Assembly: GCA_964368625.1 (NCBI GenBank)
Contig: CAYJBH010000046.1
Coordinates: 1 to 17,763 of the forward strand
Direction: 5' to 3'
Length of the DNA: 17,763 nt
Source of the DNA: CAYJBH01 sp964368625
GTDB taxonomy: Bacteria; Bacillota; Clostridia; Oscillospirales; Ruminococcaceae
The position numbers were made by a program, and so were the translations under genes. Below the pieces are notes generated by a model. It saw only the letters and a program-made list of their open reading frames with translations, had not been told where the DNA came from and searched no databases. Below are positions 6,077-15,447 of this stretch, piece after piece; the stretch's first letter is position 1, and every line of letters starts with the position of its first letter.

Positions 6077-9000
6077 ATGAGAAAAGACACACTTTATGAA
6101 TCGAGATTTGAACATGATGCATGCGGAATTGGTGCGGTGGTTTCCATTGATGGAAAAAAGTCGCACTCTGTAGTATCTCAAGCACTTGAGGTTGTTGAAA
6201 AGTTAGAGCACCGAGCCGGAAAGGATGCATTAGGAGAAGTTGGTGACGGTGTTGGAGTTTTAATACAACTATCACACAACTTTTTTGGTAAATTGTCGTT
6301 AGGATTTGATGTTGGAGCTGAAAGAGATTACGGTGTTGGCATGTTCTTTTTGCCCTCTGATAAGATAAAGAGAAAACAGGCAAAAAAATTATTTGAGATT
6401 ATTTCAGAAAAAGAGAATGTAGAGTTTTTGGGATGGAGAGAAGTTCCTACCAACCCTTCGATACTTGGAAAAAAAGCTATAGACTGTATGCCATGCATTG
6501 AACAATGTTTTATTAAACGCCCTGATAATCTTGCTCAAGGCATCGATTTTGATAGAAAACTCTATGTTATAAGGCGAGAGTTTGAACACAGTGCAAGTGA
6601 TACATATATTTCAAGTTTGTCTTCTCGTACAATTGTGTATAAAGGCATGTTTTTGGTTAACCAACTTCGAGAGTTTTATCTGGATTTGCAGGATAAAAAC
6701 AATATAAGTGCCATCGCAATGGTTCACTCGAGATTTTCTACAAATACTAATCCAAGCTGGGAGCGTGCACATCCAAACAGGGTAATACTTCATAATGGTG
6801 AGATTAACACCATTCGAGGTAATGTTGACCGCATGATAGCGAGGGAAGAAACGGTAAGCTCTGAAATATTAGGCGATGATTTACAAAAGGTTTTGCCTGT
6901 AATAAACAGTGAAGGTTCCGACTCAGCACGGCTAGACAACACCCTTGAATTTTTATATATGAATGGTGTTGAACTACCGCTTGCAGTTATGATGACAATT
7001 CCTGAACCATGGAAAAACAATCCTTATATGGACAGGGCGAAAAAAGATTTTTATCATTATTATGCTACCATGATGGAGCCATGGGATGGGCCTGCAGCAA
7101 TACTTTTTTCTGACGGCGATGTAATGGGAGCGGTTCTGGATAGAAACGGTCTTCGTCCTTCAAGATATTATGTAACTAAGGATAATAACGTAATCCTGTC
7201 TTCTGAGGTTGGGGTTTTAGACATCGATCCCGCCAATATTCTTAAGAAATCTCGTCTTGAACCCGGTAAGATGCTGCTTGTCGATACTGTTCAAAAAAGA
7301 ATTATATCAGATGAAGAGTGTAAGGGTTATTACTCTAAAGCAAAACCTTACGGTGAGTGGCTCGACAGAAACCTGGTTAAGCTAAGAGATTTGAAAATTC
7401 CTAATAAAAAGATTGAAACACATAGCAAAGAAAAGCGTGACAGGCTATATAAGGCTTTTGGTTATAGCTATGAAGATGTTAAAAACAATATACTGCCGAT
7501 GGCACAAAACGGAGTTGAACCAACCTCTTCGATGGGTGTTGATATACCTCTTGCGGTACTATCTGATAATCATCAACCGTTATTCAGATATTTTAAGCAG
7601 CTTTTTGCCCAGGTTACTAATCCACCGATAGATTCACTTCGTGAAGAAATAGTTACCGATACTACTGTTTATGTTGGAAGTGATGGCAATTTGCTATGTA
7701 GTAGTGCCGAAAACTGTGCTGTTTTAGAGATTAATAATCCAATCTTAACTGGTACAGATATAGCGAAGATAAAGGCCCTAGACAAAAATGGATTAAAAGT
7801 AGATACGGTTTCGTTGCTATATTATAAAAATACATCGCTAAAATATGCTCTGGATCAACTGTTTGTAAAGTGCGATAAGTCTTATAAAAACGGTAATAAT
7901 ATTATTGTGCTTTCGGATAGGGGCATAGATGAAAATCATGTTGCTATACCATCATTGTTAGCAATTTCGGCAGTTGAACAATATCTTATAAGAACCAAAA
8001 AGCGCACAGCAATTTCCATTATCCTAGAGAGCGGCGAACCTCGAGATGTTCACCAGTTTGCTACCCTTCTGGGTTATGGTGCAAGGGCGATTAACCCGTA
8101 CTTAGCTCATGAATGCATCGAAGAACTAGTTGAAATGAAAATCCTTGATAAAGATCCTTCAACAGCTATAAACGATTATAACCATGCTATACTCCATGGC
8201 ATAGTTAAGGTTTCTGCAAAGATGGGTATATCGGTTATCCAGTCATACCAGTCGGCTCAAATCTTTGAGGCGGTCGGTATTAATAAAGAAGTAGTAGATG
8301 AATATTTTACAAATACCGTAAGTAGAATAGAGGGCATAGGATTAGAAGAGATAGCAGAGGGTGTTGAGTTTAGGCATTCACAGGCTTATGATCCTTTAGG
8401 ACTTGGTATCGACACCTCGCTAGATAGTATGGGATATCTAAAACTTAAAAATGGGGAAGATAAAGAGGATCATCTTTATAACCCTGAGATAATAATTGCA
8501 CTTCAACAGGCGGCACAAAGTGGCAGCTATGAAAGGTTTAAAGACTATAGCCGTATGGTTGATGATGTTAATAAGCCGCACACACTTAGAGGCCTTTTAG
8601 ATTTTAAATATGCCACACCAATTCCGCTGGAGGAGGTAGAGCCGGTAGAAAAAATTGTTAAAAGATTTAAAACCGGTGCAATGTCTTACGGATCGATTTC
8701 AAAGGAAGCTCATGAGTGCATGGCGATAGCCATGAACAAGATTGGCGGAAAATCAAACAGCGGTGAGGGAGGCGAGGAGCCGGATAGATTAGGAACAGAG
8801 AAAGGTAGCGCCATAAAACAGGTTGCGTCCGGACGTTTCGGCGTAACTTCGGAATATCTTCTAAGTGCAAAGGAAATTCAGATTAAGATGGCTCAGGGCG
8901 CAAAGCCGGGTGAAGGTGGTCATCTACCGGGCGAAAAAGTATATCCTTGGGTTGCAAAAACAAGGCATTCAACGCCAGGTGTTACCCTTATTTCGCCACC

Positions 9001-10585
9001 GCCTCATCATGATATTTATTCAATTGAAGATTTAGCACAGCTTATTTACGATTTAAAGAATGCTAACAGAAAGGCAAGAATTTCTGTTAAGCTAGTATCT
9101 GAATGTGGCGTAGGTACGATTGCGGCCGGCGTGGCAAAAGCAGGAGCTTCGGTAATTCTTATCTCGGGCTACGATGGCGGTACCGGTGCAGCACCAACCA
9201 GTTCAATACTTGATGCAGGATTACCGTGGGAACTTGGTCTTGCAGAGGCTCATCAAACATTAATCCAAAACGATTTACGGTCTAAGGTAATACTTGAAGC
9301 CGACGGGAAACTAATGAGCGGCCGTGATGTAGCTATCGCTGCAATTCTTGGAGCAGAAGAATTTGGTTTTGCTACGGCTCCACTAATAACTATGGGCTGT
9401 ATGATGATGAGAGTTTGTAACCTTGATACATGTCCTGTTGGTATAGCAACCCAGAATGAATGTTTGCGCAAGAGGTTTAGGGGAAAACCTGAGTATGTTA
9501 TGAATTTCATGCTTTTTGTTGCACAAGAGGTTAGAGAGATCATGGCAAAGCTTGGTGTGAGAAGCCTTAAAGAGTTAACAGGAAGAACCGACCTTATCAA
9601 GGAGAAAGACAAAAAAACTACCAAGCGTGCAGAATGTGTTGATATGAGCAAGATTATTTCCGACATATATGCTGATAATAGTGATAAAACTTATAACAGT
9701 GATAAGGCTTATGATTTTGAATTAGGTAAAACTATTGATGAGGTGATACTGCTCAAAAAATTTGCATCACCGATAAAAAACAGAAAGAAGCATACCGAAA
9801 AGATAGATGTTTGCAGTACCGATAGAACTCTAGGAACGATTTTGGGCTCTGTAATAACCGAGAATTTTGGAAAAACGCTAGAAAAAGATACATATATAGT
9901 TGAATGTTCTGGCGGAGTGGGACAGTCTTTTGGAGCGTTTATTCCACAAGGTCTTACGTTGAAGCTTGAGGGGGATGCAAATGATTATCTGGGTAAAGGA
10001 TTATCAGGCGGAAAGATAGTAGTTCGAATTCCTCAAAAATGTGATTTCGTAGCAGAGGAAAATATAATTATTGGTAACGTAGCGTTGTATGGTGCTACGT
10101 CAGGAGAGTGCTTTATTAATGGTATTGCCGGTGAAAGATTTATGGTTAGAAATTCCGGAGCAGTTGCAGTATCTGAGGGCTGTGGAGACCATGGTCTTGA
10201 ATACATGACAGGTGGAAAGGCTGTAATATTAGGAGAAACAGGCAAAAACTTTGCTGCCGGTATGAGTGGTGGAATTGCATATGTTCTAGATGAGAAACAT
10301 GAACTGTATTTAAAACTTAATAAGGAATTTGTTTCTATGATTGAGGTAACCAGTCCTGTCGATAGGGAGGAACTAAAAACTTTAATAGAAGCACATTATC
10401 GTGAAACCGAATCACAGCAGGCGTTAAGGGTAATCAAAAACTTTGATGATTATCTACCAAAGTTTAAAAAGATAGTTCCTAACGATTATAATAAAATGAT
10501 GACAGTTATAAAGGGGCTGGAAAATAGCGGAATGACACACGAGGAAGCCTCGATGGAAGCATTTGTAACTTCGATAAGGAGATAA
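6077..10585 (+). CDS. gltB: Glutamate synthase, large (alpha) subunit
   Basis: This subunit hydrolyses glutamine and channels the ammonia to an FMN site, where 2-oxoglutarate is reductively aminated to glutamate; electrons come from GltD. From the start used here the protein has 1502 residues, normal for the family. The N-terminal nucleophile Cys16 (HDACGIG) would be exposed by removal of a 15-residue propeptide. The class II glutaminase spans about 16-420, followed by a central domain. The FMN synthase domain includes TGAMSYGSIS and SNSGEGGE, and the 3Fe-4S cysteines 1108, 1114 and 1119 (Cx5Cx4C). A C-terminal glycine-repeat beta-helix completes it. The reading frame extends back to an ATG at 6002, but that codon lies in the leader hairpin. 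GGGAG at 6066-6070 six bases before the ATG at 6077, and the position of the propeptide, fix the later start. gltD follows after six bases. Confidence 0.97.
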   Translation: MRKDTLYESRFEHDACGIGAVVSIDGKKSHSVVSQALEVVEKLEHRAGKDALGEVGDGVGVLIQLSHNFFGKLSLGFDVGAERDYGVGMFFLPSDKIKRKQAKKLFEIISEKENVEFLGWREVPTNPSILGKKAIDCMPCIEQCFIKRPDNLAQGIDFDRKLYVIRREFEHSASDTYISSLSSRTIVYKGMFLVNQLREFYLDLQDKNNISAIAMVHSRFSTNTNPSWERAHPNRVILHNGEINTIRGNVDRMIAREETVSSEILGDDLQKVLPVINSEGSDSARLDNTLEFLYMNGVELPLAVMMTIPEPWKNNPYMDRAKKDFYHYYATMMEPWDGPAAILFSDGDVMGAVLDRNGLRPSRYYVTKDNNVILSSEVGVLDIDPANILKKSRLEPGKMLLVDTVQKRIISDEECKGYYSKAKPYGEWLDRNLVKLRDLKIPNKKIETHSKEKRDRLYKAFGYSYEDVKNNILPMAQNGVEPTSSMGVDIPLAVLSDNHQPLFRYFKQLFAQVTNPPIDSLREEIVTDTTVYVGSDGNLLCSSAENCAVLEINNPILTGTDIAKIKALDKNGLKVDTVSLLYYKNTSLKYALDQLFVKCDKSYKNGNNIIVLSDRGIDENHVAIPSLLAISAVEQYLIRTKKRTAISIILESGEPRDVHQFATLLGYGARAINPYLAHECIEELVEMKILDKDPSTAINDYNHAILHGIVKVSAKMGISVIQSYQSAQIFEAVGINKEVVDEYFTNTVSRIEGIGLEEIAEGVEFRHSQAYDPLGLGIDTSLDSMGYLKLKNGEDKEDHLYNPEIIIALQQAAQSGSYERFKDYSRMVDDVNKPHTLRGLLDFKYATPIPLEEVEPVEKIVKRFKTGAMSYGSISKEAHECMAIAMNKIGGKSNSGEGGEEPDRLGTEKGSAIKQVASGRFGVTSEYLLSAKEIQIKMAQGAKPGEGGHLPGEKVYPWVAKTRHSTPGVTLISPPPHHDIYSIEDLAQLIYDLKNANRKARISVKLVSECGVGTIAAGVAKAGASVILISGYDGGTGAAPTSSILDAGLPWELGLAEAHQTLIQNDLRSKVILEADGKLMSGRDVAIAAILGAEEFGFATAPLITMGCMMMRVCNLDTCPVGIATQNECLRKRFRGKPEYVMNFMLFVAQEVREIMAKLGVRSLKELTGRTDLIKEKDKKTTKRAECVDMSKIISDIYADNSDKTYNSDKAYDFELGKTIDEVILLKKFASPIKNRKKHTEKIDVCSTDRTLGTILGSVITENFGKTLEKDTYIVECSGGVGQSFGAFIPQGLTLKLEGDANDYLGKGLSGGKIVVRIPQKCDFVAEENIIIGNVALYGATSGECFINGIAGERFMVRNSGAVAVSEGCGDHGLEYMTGGKAVILGETGKNFAAGMSGGIAYVLDEKHELYLKLNKEFVSMIEVTSPVDREELKTLIEAHYRETESQQALRVIKNFDDYLPKFKKIVPNDYNKMMTVIKGLENSGMTHEEASMEAFVTSIRR

Positions 10586-10591
10586 GGAAAG

Positions 10592-12016
10592 ATGGGTAAA
10601 CCTAACGGTTTTTTAGTTTATGATAGAAAGGCAAACCAAAGAATTTCTGTTTCACAAAGAATAGAGAACTTTAACGAGTTTTACAACTATAACTCTGTTG
10701 AAGAGCGAAGAGAACAGGCGGCAAGATGTATGAATTGCGGTGTTCCTTTCTGCGGTTCGGCAATTGAGCTTTCCGGAATGGTTACAGGATGTCCACTTAG
10801 AAATCTTATTCCGGAGTGGAACGATGAAATTTATAATGGTAACTATGAACATGCACTTGCAAGACTTTTAAAAACTAGCTGTTTTCCTGAGTTTACCGGA
10901 AGGGTTTGTCCTTCACTTTGTGAAAAGGCTTGTATAAATGGAATGGAAGGAAGCTCGGTTACCATACATGATAATGAACTGTTTTTAATTGAAAACGGGT
11001 TTAGTAGCGGCTATATGTCCCCAAAACCACCAAAGGTGCGCAGTGATAAAAAAGTCGCAGTTATTGGATCAGGTCCTGCCGGGCTAGCCGTGGCAGAGCG
11101 ATTAAATAAGAGGGGACACAACGTTACAATTTTTGAACGTGAAGATAGGTTTGGTGGCTTGCTTATGTATGGAATACCAAATATGAAGCTTGACAAATCT
11201 GTAATTATGCGTAGAATAGAGTTAATGAGAGAAGAAGGAATTGATTTTATTCCCAATGCAGACCTTGGCAAAAATATTGAGCTATGTGAGCTTGAGAAGG
11301 AATACGATGCAATTATTTTGTGTTGCGGTTCTAAAAAGGCTAGAGACATTAGTGTTGCTAATCGAGATGCAGATGGAATATATTTTGCCGTAGATTTTCT
11401 TGCCTCAACTACAAAAAGTTTACTCGATAACAACCTAAAGGGTGAATTCATTAATACAAAAAACAAAAATGTTATTGTTATAGGCGGAGGTGACACCGGA
11501 AATGATTGTGTAGGAACCTGTGTTCGTCATGGTGCAAAATCTGTGGTTCAACTGGAAATTCTACCTAAAGCACCAGATGAACGTCTTGCATCCAACCCTT
11601 GGCCGGAATGGCCAAAGGTGTCCAATGTAGATTACGGACAGGAAGAGGCAATTGAGGTGTTTGGATTTGATCCGAGGGTGTACCAAACAACTATTACCGA
11701 AATACACAAGGAAGAAGGTCGCTTAACTGGGGTAACCACGGCTAATGTAGAGTTTAAAGATGGTAAGATTTGTGTAGTGGCAGGAAGCGAAAAGAGGCTA
11801 GAGGCAGATGTTGTATTAATTGCTGCAGGTTTCACAGGGTGTGAAGACTATATTGTTAACGAGATTAAGATACCGCAAAAACAAGACGTAAGCTTTAAAA
11901 CAGATAAAGACAAGATCTTCAGCTGTGGTGACATGAAAAGGGGTCAATCTCTAGTAGTTTGGGCGATTGCTGATGGAATAAAATGCGCAAAGGAAGTTGA
12001 TCAATATCTTTTATAA
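10592..12016 (+). CDS. gltD: Glutamate synthase, small (beta) subunit, NADPH-dependent
   Basis: This flavoprotein oxidises NAD(P)H and passes electrons through iron-sulfur clusters to GltB. At 474 residues it is of usual length. The N-terminal iron-sulfur domain has cysteines 46, 49, 54 and 67, followed by 97, 106, 110 and 114. The FAD-binding motif GSGPAG lies at 159-164, and the nucleotide-binding motif GGGDTG at 298-303. GYxP-type loops (FGGLLMYGIPNMKL, SNPWPEWPKV) typical of the family are present, and the C-terminal FAD segment FSCGDMKRGQSLVVWAI is complete. The gene starts six bases after gltB with GGAGATAAGGAAAG before the ATG, so the two are co-expressed, as expected for a stoichiometric complex. 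NADPH rather than NADH is assumed from the family. Confidence 0.97.
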   Translation: MGKPNGFLVYDRKANQRISVSQRIENFNEFYNYNSVEERREQAARCMNCGVPFCGSAIELSGMVTGCPLRNLIPEWNDEIYNGNYEHALARLLKTSCFPEFTGRVCPSLCEKACINGMEGSSVTIHDNELFLIENGFSSGYMSPKPPKVRSDKKVAVIGSGPAGLAVAERLNKRGHNVTIFEREDRFGGLLMYGIPNMKLDKSVIMRRIELMREEGIDFIPNADLGKNIELCELEKEYDAIILCCGSKKARDISVANRDADGIYFAVDFLASTTKSLLDNNLKGEFINTKNKNVIVIGGGDTGNDCVGTCVRHGAKSVVQLEILPKAPDERLASNPWPEWPKVSNVDYGQEEAIEVFGFDPRVYQTTITEIHKEEGRLTGVTTANVEFKDGKICVVAGSEKRLEADVVLIAAGFTGCEDYIVNEIKIPQKQDVSFKTDKDKIFSCGDMKRGQSLVVWAIADGIKCAKEVDQYLL

Positions 12017-12038
12017 TAATATTAAGGATATAACAGTT

Positions 12039-12731
12039 ATGGAAAATGTAGATAATGGGATATATGCATGGGAAGAAAATGCAGAATTCTGGGATGAACA
12101 GATGGGCGATGAATCTAACTATTTTCATAGGGATATTGTGAGGCCCGATGTTGAGCGGTATCTTAACATTGAAGAAAACGACCTTGTGCTCGATATTGCC
12201 TGCGGGAATGGAAATTATTCTCAACATATTGCAAAACAAGGAGCAAGGGTAATAGCGTTTGATTACAGCACAAAAATGATAGAACTTGCCATTAAAAGAA
12301 GAGGCGATGTTTTAAACCGCGTTGATTTTCATGTCTGCGACGCTACAGATTATAGTGAACTATTAAAGTTGAAGCAGGCAAAACCTTTCTCAAAAGCTGT
12401 GGCAAATATGGCTATTATGGATATTTCACAAATTGTTCCATTGTTTAAAGCCGTATACGAGATGCTAGAAGATAATGGCATATTTGTGTTTGCGACACAT
12501 CATCCATGTTTTACATATGAAAATGGCGACTACTTTAAAAGCTGTATCAATAAAGGGGTAGCTATTGAAGGTCAACCGGTATTACAAAATTATTATCATC
12601 GTTCAATAAGCGATATTTTTAATATTGCTTTTAAGGCAGGATTTGTTATTGATGGATTTAGTGAAACACCTTTTTTAGGAGAGACTGTTCCAATAATTAT
12701 GACTGTAAGGCTAAAAAAATCCGGCTACTAA
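12039..12731 (+). CDS. Class I SAM-dependent methyltransferase of unknown substrate
   Basis: This is a small soluble methyltransferase of about 230 residues. The SAM-binding motif VLDIACGNG lies at residues 50-58. A second strand ending in an acidic residue (RVIAFDYS) and the downstream FHVCDATD and MAIMDIS segments complete a Rossmann-type fold of the type 11 group. The C-terminal half (TPFLGETVPIIMTVRLKK) forms the usual last strands. The frame could begin at a TTG at 11997 inside gltD. The ATG at 12039, with AAGGAT at 12024-12029, is preferred because the homologous region starts there and it does not overlap gltD. It follows gltD by 22 bases with no terminator between, so it is probably the last gene of the gltBD transcript. 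Nothing shows whether it modifies a small molecule, RNA or protein. Confidence 0.85.
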   Translation: MENVDNGIYAWEENAEFWDEQMGDESNYFHRDIVRPDVERYLNIEENDLVLDIACGNGNYSQHIAKQGARVIAFDYSTKMIELAIKRRGDVLNRVDFHVCDATDYSELLKLKQAKPFSKAVANMAIMDISQIVPLFKAVYEMLEDNGIFVFATHHPCFTYENGDYFKSCINKGVAIEGQPVLQNYYHRSISDIFNIAFKAGFVIDGFSETPFLGETVPIIMTVRLKKSGY

Positions 12732-12756
12732 GATAATTAGTTTAATATATTAATTG

Positions 12757-12800
12757 AAACAACGCTACCTAGATGAAATAACATCTTAGTAGCGTTGTTT
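12757..12800. terminator. Shared hairpin between convergent methyltransferase and manA
   Basis: AAACAACGCTAC (12757-12768) pairs perfectly with GTAGCGTTGTTT (12789-12800). An inner AGATG/CATCT stem and a six-base loop sit on top. It lies between two genes that converge on it and is flanked by short T tracts on both strands, so it probably ends both transcripts. Confidence 0.7.
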
Positions 12801-12841
12801 AGTTAGCTTTATTGGGGTTAGTGCCTGTAAATATTTATTGC

Positions 12842-13777
12842 TTATTTAGGTGTTCCAAGTCGAGTAAGAAGTATATGACAATCACCATTAATACTATAGC
12901 TCCCGGACGAGGCTGAGATGAATACACTATCACCTTTAGTTATTGAAATTTCCTCATTGTTGCAATTAACATTTGCTGCGCCACTTAAAACTAGTAATGA
13001 ATGGAAAGATGTCTCGTCTGAGGTGAGGGTTTGCCCCCCTGAAATTAATAGATCATCAACGGCGAAATATTTGCAATCGATAAGAGTAGAGCTGTTGTTA
13101 ATAATGTTTTTGGTGGGGGAGAGGGTTGATACATCAATTGCTTTATCTATATGTAATGGACGTTCTTTACCGTCAACACCTTTTCTTGAATAATCATAAA
13201 CTCGGTAGGTCGTGTTTGAATTCTGCTGAATCTCTGCAATTACTATGCCTGCGCAGATAGCATGAACTGTGCCGGCGGCAATATAAAAACAATCACCGGC
13301 GTGAACAGGAACCTCGTTTAAGATATCGGTAATGGTATTGTTTTTAATATGCTGTGCAAATTCTTCTTTGGTGATTTCTTGGTTTACCCCATAGTAAATC
13401 TTGGCATCAGGTTTAGCCTCAACAATATACCACATTTCATTTTTACCATATTCCCCTTCGTTTGCAAGGGCATATTCATCATCTGGATGAACCTGAATAG
13501 AAAGATCCTGTTTTGAATCAATAAACTTAATTAGTAATGGAAACTCTTTAAAACCGTCCCCATAGCTACCAACGGCTTTAGGGTTAATAGTTAAGTAATC
13601 CTTTAGTGTCTGTCCGGCATAGGTTCCGTTTAATATAATGCTTACACCATCGGGATGGCAGGAAAGCTCCCAAGATTCTGCCAGTATGTCACCGTCAAAA
13701 TTTTTGTTGTAGTTTTTTTTTAGCTCCTGCCCACCCCAAATGTAATCCTTGAAAGCGGGTGATAGTTTTGTTATCAT
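12842..13777 (-). CDS. manA: Mannose-6-phosphate isomerase, class I
   Basis: This cytosolic zinc enzyme interconverts mannose 6-phosphate and fructose 6-phosphate, linking mannose use and GDP-mannose supply to glycolysis. The 311-residue length fits the short cupin form found in Bacillus-type bacteria. Visible zinc ligands are Gln95 and His97 (SIQVHPDDEY), Glu114 (GKNEMWYI) and His172 (AAGTVHAI). Arg192 in TYRVYDYSR is the expected catalytic arginine. The N terminus (FKDYIWGGQELKK) is typical. The start is supported by GGAGAT a few bases before the ATG on the minus strand and by a good promoter upstream. It stands alone, convergent with the methyltransferase and divergent from proS. Confidence 0.96.
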   Translation of the reverse strand: MITKLSPAFKDYIWGGQELKKNYNKNFDGDILAESWELSCHPDGVSIILNGTYAGQTLKDYLTINPKAVGSYGDGFKEFPLLIKFIDSKQDLSIQVHPDDEYALANEGEYGKNEMWYIVEAKPDAKIYYGVNQEITKEEFAQHIKNNTITDILNEVPVHAGDCFYIAAGTVHAICAGIVIAEIQQNSNTTYRVYDYSRKGVDGKERPLHIDKAIDVSTLSPTKNIINNSSTLIDCKYFAVDDLLISGGQTLTSDETSFHSLLVLSGAANVNCNNEEISITKGDSVFISASSGSYSINGDCHILLTRLGTPK

Positions 13778-13809
13778 ATTTATCTCCGTTTAGTGTATTT
13801 ATCAACCTT

Positions 13810-13837
13810 ATTATACCACAAACGATGCAATTTGCAA
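13810..13837 (-). promoter_or_regulatory. Promoter of manA
   Basis: Read on the minus strand, TTGCAA (13837-13832) and a consensus TATAAT (13815-13810) are separated by 16 bases. The transcript would start near 13803, about 25 bases before the ATG, leaving only a short leader with the ribosome site. Confidence 0.7.
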
Positions 13838-13897
13838 GAATAGCAAAATAATATTTAACTTCTAATCACTGAAACATAAGGTTTTTCGCAGAAACGG

Positions 13898-13926
13898 TTG
13901 AATTTAAGTTCAATGAGTATTATAAT
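13898..13926 (+). promoter_or_regulatory. Promoter of proS
   Basis: TTGAAT (13898-13903) and TATAAT (13921-13926) are spaced by exactly 17 bases. The leader to the proS ATG is about 48 bases, too short for a T-box riboswitch, so proS is not under that common Gram-positive control here. Confidence 0.75.
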
Positions 13927-13980
13927 ATAAATATTACAAAATTCAGAAGTATTTATTATTAGTAAAGGTGGAATTATTTT

Positions 13981-15417
13981 ATGGCTCAGCAAAAAAAGAT
14001 GGTTGAAGAAATTACCTCAATGGATGTGGATTTTGCTAAATGGTATACCGATGTAGTGAAAAAAGCTGATTTAATGGATTATAGTTCGATAAAGGGATGT
14101 ATGATAGTAAGGCCTTATGGTTGTGCTATCTGGGAAAATATAAAGAATAAATTGGACGGTATGTTTAAAGAAACTGGCCATGAAAATATCATGATGCCGA
14201 TGTTTATACCCGAGAGCTTATTGCAAAAAGAGAAGGACCATGTTGAAGGTTTTGCCCCTGAGGTGGCATGGGTAACCCATGGTGGTAGCGAAAAGCTAAC
14301 AGAACGACTGTGTGTTCGACCAACATCAGAGGTTCTGTTTTGTGAACATTTTGCCAAGGTGATTGGTTCATATCGTGATCTTCCCATGCTATATAACCAG
14401 TGGTGTTCGGTTGTTAGATGGGAAAAAACTACGCGCCCATTTTTAAGAACCTCAGAATTTTGGTGGCAGGAAGGTCACACCATGCATGAAACAGCAGAGG
14501 AGGCAACTGTTGAAACAGAACAAATGCTTAATATTTATGCAAAGATGTGTGAAGAAGAACTTGCAATCCCTGTGATTAAAGGCAGAAAGACTGATAAGGA
14601 AAAGTTTGCTGGAGCAGAGATAACTTATACTATTGAAGCTATGATGCATGATGGAAAAGCACTACAAAGCGGTACTTCCCATTATTTTGGTGATGGTTTC
14701 TCGAAGGCGTTTGATATTACCTTTCAAAGTAGAGAGAACAAGCCGGAATATCCTCATCAAACATCATGGGGCATGTCTACAAGAATCATTGGTGCAATTA
14801 TTATGACTCATGGTGACGATAATGGCTTAGTACTTCCACCTGCCATCGCTCCAACACAGATTGTGGTTATACCGGTTGCCATGCATAAAGAAGGTGTGCT
14901 AGATAAGGCTAATGAACTTAAAACAAGGATATCAAAGTTTTCAAGGGTTAAGCTAGATGATTCCGACAACTCTCCCGGCTGGAAGTTTGCTGAATATGAA
15001 ATGAAAGGCGTTCCGCTAAGGCTGGAGATAGGCCCTAAAGATATTGAGAAAAATCAATGTGTTATAGTTACAAGACATAATCGTGAAAAGTTTTTTGTAT
15101 CACTTGATGATCTCGAATCCGAGATACCGAGACTACTTAAAATAGTTCACGACGGACTATATCAAAGAGCACTAGACAATCGAAATTCAAGAACTTACAC
15201 AGCGCAAAATTTTGAGGAGCTAAAGGTTGCAGCCGAAAAGGAAACAGGATTTATTAAGACAATGTGGTGTGGTGATCTTGATTGTGAAATAAAGGTAAAG
15301 GATGAAGCGGGATTAACCTCTAGATGTATGCCATTCGAACAGGAAAGAATCTCTGATAGCTGTGTGTGTTGTGGTAAACCTTCAGAAACAATGATTGTTT
15401 GGGGCAAGGCGTATTAA
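13981..15417 (+). CDS. proS: Prolyl-tRNA synthetase, archaeal/eukaryal type
   Basis: This enzyme charges tRNA-Pro with proline in the cytosol. At 478 residues it is the short class II form that lacks the inserted editing domain of the usual bacterial enzyme. The class II core has motif 2 at about 146-165 (RWEKTTRPFLRTSEFWWQE) and motif 3 starting at about 278 (GDDNGLVLPPAIAPTQ). An anticodon-binding domain follows at about 296-400. A C-terminal zinc-type domain carries cysteines 430, 435, 449, 461, 463 and 464. The protein ends in Ala-Tyr, a feature of this type. AAGGTGG lies 11 bases before the ATG. The next gene begins 30 bases after the stop with no terminator, so they may share a transcript. 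Confidence 0.96.
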   Translation: MAQQKKMVEEITSMDVDFAKWYTDVVKKADLMDYSSIKGCMIVRPYGCAIWENIKNKLDGMFKETGHENIMMPMFIPESLLQKEKDHVEGFAPEVAWVTHGGSEKLTERLCVRPTSEVLFCEHFAKVIGSYRDLPMLYNQWCSVVRWEKTTRPFLRTSEFWWQEGHTMHETAEEATVETEQMLNIYAKMCEEELAIPVIKGRKTDKEKFAGAEITYTIEAMMHDGKALQSGTSHYFGDGFSKAFDITFQSRENKPEYPHQTSWGMSTRIIGAIIMTHGDDNGLVLPPAIAPTQIVVIPVAMHKEGVLDKANELKTRISKFSRVKLDDSDNSPGWKFAEYEMKGVPLRLEIGPKDIEKNQCVIVTRHNREKFFVSLDDLESEIPRLLKIVHDGLYQRALDNRNSRTYTAQNFEELKVAAEKETGFIKTMWCGDLDCEIKVKDEAGLTSRCMPFEQERISDSCVCCGKPSETMIVWGKAY

Positions 15418-15447
15418 TGATGCTAATATGCGCTTAAAGGATTAGTT

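Noticed and set aside
9253..9666. Long antisense open frames inside gltB, gltD and other genes.
   Set aside because: They lie opposite strongly conserved enzymes, lack ribosome sites and have no recognisable protein character, so they are shadows of the coding strand.
11997..12038. TTG start for the methyltransferase inside gltD.
   Set aside because: The added 14 residues are not family-like. The purine-rich stretch directly abuts the TTG, whereas the ATG at 12039 has a properly spaced AAGGAT.
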